Assembly (NCBI RefSeq): GCF_008041835.1
Contig: NZ_VRYE01000135.1
Coordinates: 3,944 to 59,382 of the forward strand
From: Ectopseudomonas mendocina
GTDB taxonomy: Bacteria > Pseudomonadota > Gammaproteobacteria > Pseudomonadales > Pseudomonadaceae
Length of the DNA stretch: 55,439 nucleotides
Reading direction: 5' to 3'
Positions 36,982 to 43,108 of the stretch are shown piece by piece; position 1 is the first letter of the stretch, and every line of letters starts with the position of its first letter. Both the position numbers and the translations under genes were made by a program. The notes under the pieces are model-generated. The model searched no databases. It saw only the letters and a list, made by a program, of their open reading frames with translations, and was not told the origin of the DNA.

Positions 36982-37172
36982 AACGAAAAGGGACTCCGTG
37001 GAGTAATGTCTGTCAGTTAAGCGTCGACGCTGCCAATGGGTAGGAGCGGCGCCCCGCCGCGAACCAGGGCGATACGCGATTGAAAAGCTTCGCCCCGGGG
37101 CGGGGCTCCTACGAAAGACCGCTTTGGCAAGCTTATCTGATCGGCATTGCTCCGTGGAGTCCCTTTGCGTTT
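36982..37172. repeat. Imperfect long inverted repeat with a REPIN in its centre
   Basis: The outer arms (about 36982-37038 and 37122-37172) match in inverted orientation: AAAGGGACTCC..GGAG.AATG near each end and TCAG.TAAGC...TGCCAA farther in. Each arm starts with its own palindrome ACTCCGTGGAGT. Between them sits a pair of GTAGGAGC REP units (37040-37112). The right arm ends 2 bp before the rluB stop, so it may also act on rluB transcript ends. Confidence 0.75.
37040..37112. repeat. REPIN: inverted pair of GTAGGAGC-type REP units
   Basis: GTAGGAGCGGCGCCCCGCCG at 37040 faces CGGGGCGGGGCTCCTAC ending at 37112, separated by about 35 bp. This is the classic pseudomonad REP type, mobilised in trans by RAYT (TnpA-REP) proteins. 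It splits the outer inverted repeat at its loop. Confidence 0.85.
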
Positions 37173-37173
37173 G

Positions 37174-38331
37174 TCAGCGCTTGCGCCCGAAGCCCGGACG
37201 CTGACCATCACCTGAAGGCGGTCGCTTACCCGGGGTAGCCGGGCGAGGCTTGCGTGCCGGACGCTCGGAAAGCTCGACAGTCGGGCGTGGCTGACGCTTC
37301 TTAACATCGCTCGGCCGTTCGGCGACTGGCGTGCCACGGTTGTTTTCACGGCGCTCGCCACCCTCCTTGCGCGGTGCACGTGGCGTACGCTGCTCGCTCT
37401 CCTCACGGCGCGGCGCACGGCTCGGGCGGGTGTTCTCTGCGCCAACCTCATCCTTCGCCGGGCGCAGCACACGCTTGCCCCGAACCTCGACCGGCTTGGC
37501 CGACTTGCGCTGCAGGCGGTCGAGTTTTTCGCGGGTTTTCTCCTTCATGGCCGGCAGCGCCTGCGGCGTCAGCCCGACTTCGGCACTGAGAATGTCCACT
37601 TCCCGCTGATCCATCTCGCGCCAGCGGCCCATGGTCAACTCCGAGGTGAGGAACACCGGGCCGAAACGCACACGCTTCAGACGGCTGACCACCAGACCCT
37701 GCGACTCCCACAAACGGCGCACCTCACGGTTACGGCCTTCCATCACAACGCAGTGATACCAGTGGTTGAAGCCCTCGCCACCCGGCGCCTGCTTGATATC
37801 GGTGAACTTGGCTGGGCCATCCTCGAGCATCACGCCGGTCTTGAGGTTTTCCAGCATTTCCTCGGTGACCTCACCCCGCACGCGTACCGCATATTCGCGG
37901 TCCATCTGGTAGGACGGGTGCATCAGACGATTGGCCAGCTCACCATCGGTGGTGAACAGCAGCAAGCCTGTGGTGTTGATATCGAGGCGGCCGATATTGA
38001 TCCAGCGACCTTCTTTGGGGCGCGGCAGGCGATCGAATACGGTCGGGCGGCCTTCCGGGTCGTCACGGGTACAGATCTCGCCGTCCGGCTTGTTGTAGAT
38101 CAGCACGCGACGAACGGAGCCGGTGATTTCTTCACGCTTGATCAGACGGCCATCGAGGGCGATTGCATCGTTGACATCGACGCGCTGGCCGAGCGTCGCA
38201 TCCGCACCATTGACCTTGACCCGCCCTTCGGCGATCCAGGTTTCGATCTCACGACGTGAAGCCAGCCCGAGGCGGGCCAGGACTTTCTGCAGTTTCTCGC
38301 CTGCAGGACGCGGTTGTTCGTGCTCAGTCAT
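37174..38331 (-). CDS. rluB: 23S rRNA pseudouridine(2605) synthase, with long basic tail
   Basis: About 385 residues: an S4 domain (LQKVLARLGLASRREIETWI), the RsuA/RluB catalytic core (GRLDINTTGLLLFTTDG contains the catalytic Asp), and a C-terminal tail of about 110 residues rich in Arg, Lys and Pro (from about residue 265). The tail is longer than in E. coli RluB but common in Pseudomonas (PA3179). It modifies the peptidyl-transferase region. GGAGG eight bases before the ATG at 38331 fixes the start. Confidence 0.92.
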   Translation of the reverse strand: MTEHEQPRPAGEKLQKVLARLGLASRREIETWIAEGRVKVNGADATLGQRVDVNDAIALDGRLIKREEITGSVRRVLIYNKPDGEICTRDDPEGRPTVFDRLPRPKEGRWINIGRLDINTTGLLLFTTDGELANRLMHPSYQMDREYAVRVRGEVTEEMLENLKTGVMLEDGPAKFTDIKQAPGGEGFNHWYHCVVMEGRNREVRRLWESQGLVVSRLKRVRFGPVFLTSELTMGRWREMDQREVDILSAEVGLTPQALPAMKEKTREKLDRLQRKSAKPVEVRGKRVLRPAKDEVGAENTRPSRAPRREESEQRTPRAPRKEGGERRENNRGTPVAERPSDVKKRQPRPTVELSERPARKPRPATPGKRPPSGDGQRPGFGRKR

Positions 38332-38482
38332 CTTGGGCACCTCCCGGTGTAGTAGTTGATGATCGAAGGGCGCGCATGATACGCACTGTGGCGTTCATAG
38401 GGTAGACGATGCCACAGCATTCGCCCGAATAAGACGGCCAACACCAGGGTAAATTCGTCAGTGGCAAGCAGCGCACCTGCTG

Positions 38483-39514
38483 CTACACGTCCGCCACCTC
38501 AGGCAACAGCAGCGCCTCACCATCGATCAGCGCCTGCAACGCCAGAAACTCCAACGCCGATGCCCGCCAGGACTGCGCCGCTGCCAACTCGGCGCAACGC
38601 CCTCTATTGAGTTCCAGTGCCGCCAGGCAGGCAGTGCGCAGATTCTCGTCCATCACCCCACTCAGCCCCTGCCGCAGCACATCCAGCGGCCCGGCCACCG
38701 GGAAAGCCGCTACCGGCGTACCGCAGGCCAGCGCCTCGAGCATCACCAGGCCATAGGTATCGGTGCGCGACGGAAAGACCAGCACCGAGGCAGCGCGATA
38801 GGCCTCGGCCAGCGCCTGCCCATGGCGATAGCCGAGAAAGCGTACCTGCGGATACTGTCGTTGCAACATCTCACGCTGCGGGCCGTCGCCAACCACATGT
38901 TTCTCGCCTGGCAGGTCCAGTTCGAGAAAGGCCTGCAGATTCTTTTCCGGCGCGATACGCCCGACGAAGAGAAACACCGGGTGCAGCGGGCGCGGGCGTG
39001 ACTGATCGGGGCAGAACAGGCGCGTGTCGACGCCCTTGCGCCATAGCTGCAACCGGCGCAGGTTCCAGCCGGCGAACTCTGCGCGCAGACGCTCGGTGGT
39101 CACCAGCACGGCCTGACTCGGCCGGTGAAAAGCGCGCAGAAAGGCATAACCCCAACGTGGTGCGATCCACGGCCAACGGGTGCTGACATATTCGGGGAAG
39201 CGCGTATGGATAGCCGTGGAAAATGCCAGCCCACGCCGCACCAGCCAACCTCTCGCCGCCCAGCCCAGCGGCCCCTCGGTGGCCAGATGCACGCAGTCCG
39301 GACGGAAGTCGCGAATCGCCGCACCGACGCGCCAGAGATCCCACACCAGCGGGATCTCCGGATAAGTCGGACAGGGTACGACGCGAAAATCAGCGGGCGA
39401 CAGCAACTTGACCTGATGACCCAATCCGCGCAGTTCGCCGACCAGCGCGGCCAGGCTGGTGACCACGCCATTGACCTGCGGCGCCCAGGCGTCGGAGACG
39501 ATCAGTATTCTCAT
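38483..39514 (-). CDS. agt: GT4 glycosyltransferase, probable Agt of phosphate-stress glycolipid synthesis
   Basis: A 343-residue GT-B family 4 enzyme: the acceptor half starts RILIVSDAWAPQVNGVVTSL, and the nucleotide-sugar half has FVGRIAPEKNLQAF and SRTDTYGLVMLEALACGTPV (the E-x7-E motif). PAO1 PA3218 (Agt) makes glycosyl-diacylglycerols when phosphate is scarce; I recall this from published work. The gene overlaps the upstream phosphoesterase gene by four bases (ATGA), so the two are coupled: PlcP makes diacylglycerol, Agt adds the sugar. The specific sugar is not evident. Confidence 0.82.
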   Translation of the reverse strand: MRILIVSDAWAPQVNGVVTSLAALVGELRGLGHQVKLLSPADFRVVPCPTYPEIPLVWDLWRVGAAIRDFRPDCVHLATEGPLGWAARGWLVRRGLAFSTAIHTRFPEYVSTRWPWIAPRWGYAFLRAFHRPSQAVLVTTERLRAEFAGWNLRRLQLWRKGVDTRLFCPDQSRPRPLHPVFLFVGRIAPEKNLQAFLELDLPGEKHVVGDGPQREMLQRQYPQVRFLGYRHGQALAEAYRAASVLVFPSRTDTYGLVMLEALACGTPVAAFPVAGPLDVLRQGLSGVMDENLRTACLAALELNRGRCAELAAAQSWRASALEFLALQALIDGEALLLPEVADV

Positions 39515-40329
39515 GCGCCGCTCTCGAAGGCGACTGCCCGCTCCTCACTGGCCAGTCGCGCCTGCGCCTCAGCCAGGCGATAGAGCTCGATCTGCCCGTC
39601 CCAGTGTTCGATCAGCGCCGTGCAGGACTCCACCCAATCGCCGCAGTTCATGTACTCGACACCACTGACCTGACGGATTTCGGCGTGATGGATGTGACCA
39701 CAGACCACCCCTTGTAGCCCACGCTTGACGCACTCGTGAGCGATGGCCTCCTCGAAGTCGCTGATGAAGTTCACCGCCGTTTTGACCTTGTGCTTGAGGT
39801 ACGCCGACAGCGACCAGTAGCCATAGCCCCAGTGGCTACGCCAGTGGTTGAGCCAGCGATTGAGCGTGAGGGTCAACTCGTAGGCCGAATCACCAAGAAA
39901 GGCCAGCCAGCGGTGGTAACGGGTGATCACGTCGAACTGGTCGCCGTGGATCACCAGCAATTGGCGACCATCGACGGTGACGTGCACCGCCTCATCCACC
40001 AGTTGGATGTTGCCCAGCAGTAAGCTGGAATAACGGCGCAAAAATTCGTCGTGATTACCGGTGACGTAGATCACCTCGGTGCCGCGCTTGCTCATGGTCA
40101 GCAGACGGCGGATCACGTTGGTGTGCGCCTGCGGCCAATAGATGCCGCCGCGGAGCTTCCAGCCATCGATGATGTCGCCCACCAGATAGATACGATCAGT
40201 GTGATAACGCTTGAGAAAGGTCGCCAGGTGTTCGGCCTGACAGTCACGCGTGCCGAGATGCACGTCGGAAATCCACAGGGTGCGGACTCGTTGCTTGCGG
40301 CTGGGCTTGGCGAGCTGAGCGCTGGTCAT
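39511..40329 (-). CDS. plcP: Calcineurin-like phosphoesterase, probable PlcP lipid-remodelling phospholipase C
   Basis: A 272-residue metallophosphoesterase related to LpxH: WISDVHLGTRD, GDIIDGW, YVTGNHDEFLRR, VIHGDQFD and GHIHHAEI supply the two-metal site. It is not LpxH itself, judged by length and by its partner. In rhizobia and in PAO1 (PA3219) this family member is PlcP, which cleaves membrane phospholipids to diacylglycerol under phosphate starvation. GGAGG precedes the ATG at 40329; 32 upstream in-frame codons are not coding, because a Pho box lies there. Confidence 0.85.
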   Translation of the reverse strand: MTSAQLAKPSRKQRVRTLWISDVHLGTRDCQAEHLATFLKRYHTDRIYLVGDIIDGWKLRGGIYWPQAHTNVIRRLLTMSKRGTEVIYVTGNHDEFLRRYSSLLLGNIQLVDEAVHVTVDGRQLLVIHGDQFDVITRYHRWLAFLGDSAYELTLTLNRWLNHWRSHWGYGYWSLSAYLKHKVKTAVNFISDFEEAIAHECVKRGLQGVVCGHIHHAEIRQVSGVEYMNCGDWVESCTALIEHWDGQIELYRLAEAQARLASEERAVAFESGA

Positions 40330-40371
40330 GGGCGGCCTCCGGCTGGGTTTAGACGAGCTTGAGGCGTTGCG

Positions 40372-40389
40372 GTGAAAGACCTGTGACAG
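40372..40389 (-). promoter_or_regulatory. Pho box upstream of plcP-agt
   Basis: On the minus strand CTGTCAC-AGGT-CTTTCAC is two half-sites 11 bp apart, agreeing with the PhoB consensus CTGTCAT-N4-CTGTCAT except for one G-to-T in the second half and the tolerated final C. It ends 43 bp before the plcP ATG, with TCTAAA as a possible -10. Confidence 0.8.
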
Positions 40390-40463
40390 GCAAAAGACCA
40401 TTGCGTGACGCAGCATCGCTTCCACACTGGCGTTACACTGCTGCGGTTGCCGAGGAAACCGCC

Positions 40464-41210
40464 ATGCCCCCGATCCTGTCTCTGCGTCATTACAGCCACG
40501 AAGTGCTCAGCCACAGCCACGACCATGCGCAGCTGGTATTTGGCCTGGCGGGTGAGCTGCAATTCGAAGTGGATGGCCAGGGCAGCCAGGTGCTGCGCCA
40601 TCAGTTGGCCGTGGTGCCGGCCACAGCACGGCATACCTGCGGCAGCCCACGCGGCAGCCAATGCCTGGTATTGGATCTGCCGGCCAACGACTGGCTGGAA
40701 CGCCAGCTCGGCCACCATGCGAGCGATATCCAGCGTTTGCTGGACAAGCCCAACGCCCTGCAACTCGATCCCTCACAGGGGCAGTTGCTCAATTGGCTGG
40801 CCAGCAGTCCGATCAATGACCCGGTCATCGCCGGCCAGGGTGCGGCTCTGCTACTCGGCAGCCTGGCCTGCAGCCGCCAGCAACATGAAACAGCGGGGTT
40901 GCCCCTGGCAGCACTCGATCACTACATCGACCAGCATGCGGCTCACCCGCTGCAGGTAGCAGATCTGGCACGCCTGGCCGGTCTTTCGGTGGCACGTCTG
41001 CATGCCCGTTTTCTCGTCGAAACTGGCCGTACGCCCATGGAGCACATCCGCCAACGGCGCCTGCAATTGGCTGAACAGCTACTGCGCGACAGCGACCTGG
41101 CGGTTGGCGAAATCGCTGCACGGGTCGGTTACAGCTCGCAGAGTGCCTTCACCGCCGCCCTCTCCCGCCATCTGGGCATGACCCCAAGGCAGTTGCGCCG
41201 CACGCGCTAA
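40464..41210 (+). CDS. AraC-family transcriptional regulator
   Basis: A 248-residue regulator. The N-terminal half is a cupin-like sensor (HSHDHAQLVFGLAGELQFEV). The C-terminal half is an AraC double helix-turn-helix (LQVADLARLAGLSVARLHARF, GEIAARVGYSSQSAFTAALSRHLG, TPRQLRR). CGAGGAA precedes the ATG at 40464. It is divergent from plcP over 134 bp containing the Pho box, so it might add a second input to lipid remodelling, or only share the space. Effector unknown. Confidence 0.88.
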   Translation: MPPILSLRHYSHEVLSHSHDHAQLVFGLAGELQFEVDGQGSQVLRHQLAVVPATARHTCGSPRGSQCLVLDLPANDWLERQLGHHASDIQRLLDKPNALQLDPSQGQLLNWLASSPINDPVIAGQGAALLLGSLACSRQQHETAGLPLAALDHYIDQHAAHPLQVADLARLAGLSVARLHARFLVETGRTPMEHIRQRRLQLAEQLLRDSDLAVGEIAARVGYSSQSAFTAALSRHLGMTPRQLRRTR

Positions 41211-41244
41211 CAACCTTATTCGCGCCCCGCCCGTGAAATCGCCG

Positions 41245-41263
41245 CGGATTTCATCCGGGCTAC
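41245..41263. repeat. REP-like unit, GTAGCCCGGATG type
   Basis: On the minus strand GTAGCCCGGATGAAATCCG carries the stem CGGAT/ATCCG. Partial relatives are seen at 36924-36934 and 55322-55332. It lies in the 175-bp gap between the AraC gene and csaA; nothing else stands out there. Confidence 0.6.
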
Positions 41264-41385
41264 AGCGGGTTCACCGCACTCAGCCGAGACGCTAACGAGA
41301 GCCTGGCGACAAAACTCATCACTCCCGCGACAGACGACTATCGCCTGCGCCGCCTAGACTGCGCCGCATCATCGAGGAGTACCCC

Positions 41386-41721
41386 ATGCAAACCATCGAA
41401 TGGCAGGATTTCGAAAAAGTAGAGCTGCGCGTCGGCACCATTCGCAGCGCTCGTCCCAATGAAAAGGCAATGAAGCCGGCCTACGTGCTGGACGTGGATC
41501 TCGGCGAACTGGGTATCAAGACCTCCAGCGCGCAGATCACCGCGCACTACGATTGTGACGCGCTGATTGGTCGTCAGGTGCTGTGCGTGTGCAATTTCGC
41601 CCCCAAACGCATCGCCGGGGTGCGTTCCGAAGTGCTGGTCACTGGTGTCTATGACAGCGAGAACCATGTCGTCCTGGCCGGCTTCGACAAACCACTGCCC
41701 AACGGAGCACGCCTGGCATGA
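41386..41721 (+). CDS. csaA: CsaA-type tRNA-binding protein
   Basis: A 111-residue OB-fold of the EMAP-II/tRNA-binding type: FEKVELRVGTIRSA at the start, LDVDLGELGIKTSSAQIT, and QVLCVCNFAPKRIAGVRSEVL. CsaA is proposed as an export chaperone in Bacillus and binds tRNA-like ligands; its role in Pseudomonas (PA3221) is not settled. GAGGAG precedes the ATG. The permease gene overlaps its stop by four bases (ATGA). Confidence 0.9.
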   Translation: MQTIEWQDFEKVELRVGTIRSARPNEKAMKPAYVLDVDLGELGIKTSSAQITAHYDCDALIGRQVLCVCNFAPKRIAGVRSEVLVTGVYDSENHVVLAGFDKPLPNGARLA

Positions 41722-42569
41722 GCGAGCGCAACGCCCTGCTGGCGATTCACCTGGGTGCACTGCTGTTCGGCCTGTCGGGCATTTTCGGCAAACTGGCGGC
41801 GACCACGCCGAACATGATTGCAGGCGGCCGCGCGTTCTTCGCCGTGCTCGCCTTGAGCCTGGCTGCGGTGCTCTGGCGCAGCCGCAATGCGGTTCGCCCG
41901 AGCCTACGGCAGATGGCTCTGCTGGCACTTGGCGGCCTGCTACTGGGCACGCACTGGGTCACCTTCTTCGAAGCGGTGAAAGTCTCCGGCGTGGCCATCG
42001 CCACCCTCGGCTTCGCCAGCTTCCCGGCCTTCACCGTACTGCTGGAGGGCCTGCTGTTTCGCGAGCGCACCCGCCCCGGCGAGTTCGCCATGGTCGGCGT
42101 GGTATGCGTGGGGCTGATCCTGGTCACGCCCGAGTTCAGCCTGAACAGTGACGCCACAGTCGGATTGCTGTGGGCAGTGTTGTCAGGCTTTCTGTTCGCC
42201 CTGCTGTCACTGCTCAATCGCGCCAGCACCCGTGGCCTCGACCCGGTAAAGGCCGCGCTGTATCAGAACATCACCGTGCTGCTGTGCTTCCTGCCGTTGG
42301 CCTGGCCGCTGCTGCCCAGCGTGCGCCCGGTGGACTGGCTGTGGCTGGCCATGCTCGGCATCTTTTGCACGGGCCTGGCGCACAGCCTGTTCGTCGCCAG
42401 CCTGCGCGTGCTCAAGGCACGCACCACGGCGGTGATCTTCGCCCTGGAGCCGGTCTACGGGATTCTGTTCGCCTGGTGGCTGTTCAGCGAGCAACCGACA
42501 CTGCGCATGCTGGCCGGTTGTGTGCTGATCGTCAGCGCTATCTTCGTTTCAGCGCGGATGGCGCGCTGA
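41718..42569 (+). CDS. EamA/DMT-family permease
   Basis: A 283-residue protein with ten predicted helices in two EamA repeats (first near residues 8-138, second 148-280). Motifs include GLSGIFGKLAATTPNMIAGG and ALEPVYGILFAWWLF. DMT proteins export metabolites or drugs; the substrate is unknown. It is translationally coupled to csaA. Its last eight codons lie within a 16-bp perfect hairpin, unusual for coding sequence. Confidence 0.88.
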   Translation: MSERNALLAIHLGALLFGLSGIFGKLAATTPNMIAGGRAFFAVLALSLAAVLWRSRNAVRPSLRQMALLALGGLLLGTHWVTFFEAVKVSGVAIATLGFASFPAFTVLLEGLLFRERTRPGEFAMVGVVCVGLILVTPEFSLNSDATVGLLWAVLSGFLFALLSLLNRASTRGLDPVKAALYQNITVLLCFLPLAWPLLPSVRPVDWLWLAMLGIFCTGLAHSLFVASLRVLKARTTAVIFALEPVYGILFAWWLFSEQPTLRMLAGCVLIVSAIFVSARMAR

Positions 42570-42577
42570 AACGAAGA
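42541..42577 (+). terminator. Sixteen-base-pair hairpin across the permease stop codon
   Basis: TCTTCGTTTCAGCGCG pairs perfectly with CGCGCTGAAACGAAGA around GATGG. The TGA stop lies in the right arm. No T tract follows, so it may protect the 3' end or stop polymerase with Rho. A MITE begins 10 bp later. Confidence 0.65.
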
Positions 42578-42586
42578 CGTCGCCCA

Positions 42587-42757
42587 AGAGCCTGTTTAGG
42601 ATCTCGCGAGCTAGAGCGATACAAGGCAAAAATAAGCGAGGAACGGTCGGAGTCGCGGGCGACTGTACTTTTGTACATGAGCATTCCGACCGGGCTGGCG
42701 ATCCAGCTTGTTTTTAACGCAGTAACGCCGACGCGCAGCAGATCATAAATAGACTCT
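42587..42757. mobile_element. Second MITE of the same family, 171 bp
   Basis: The ends AGAGCCTGTTTAGGATC and (inverted) AGAGTCTATTTATGATC match at 14 of 17 positions. Like the element at 28768 it is a long imperfect palindrome capped by a small stem (TGTAC-TTTT-GTACA, 42664-42677) directly followed by ATGAGCATT, and it shares AAGGCAAAAA and GTTTTTAACGCAG. The ends differ, so this is a sister subfamily. Its right end meets the TAG stop of the minus-strand Rdx gene. Confidence 0.8.
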
Positions 42758-43037
42758 AGCGGTCGTTGTGGCCCAGATCGCGGGTTGGATCGATCAGATC
42801 GCGTACACGCTGTTTGAGCACCTTGGCCTCGGGAAAGCCTCCATCGGCCTTGCGTTCCCAGATCTGCTGGCCATTGCAGAGGATACGAAAAACGCCGCCA
42901 GTGCCCGGCTCCAGGCTGACCCGGCCGAGCTCGTCGGCAAAGGTGCTCAGCAGTTCCTGAGCCAGCCACGCGGCGCGCAGCAGCCACTGACACTGGGTGC
43001 AATAGGTGATGACGATTTCGGGCTTCTGATCGGGCAT
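42756..43037 (-). CDS. Rdx-family (SelT/SelW/SelH-like) thioredoxin-fold protein
   Basis: A 93-residue protein with the redox motif YCTQCQW (Cys-x-x-Cys) after the first strand and GTGGVFRILCNGQQIWERK plus GGFPEAKVLKQRVRDLI, typical of bacterial Rdx/SelW relatives that use Cys instead of selenocysteine. The role is thought to be thiol redox; no partner is fixed. I choose the ATG at 43037 because this is where family similarity starts. The stop codon TAG abuts a MITE end, so the insertion landed exactly at the gene's end. Confidence 0.87.
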   Translation of the reverse strand: MPDQKPEIVITYCTQCQWLLRAAWLAQELLSTFADELGRVSLEPGTGGVFRILCNGQQIWERKADGGFPEAKVLKQRVRDLIDPTRDLGHNDR

Positions 43038-43108
43038 GGCAGCGGCTCTACTGTGGGGCTTGATGCCTATAATAACGGCCTTTGTCTCTGCTCCTGCCGG
43101 AATCCACC

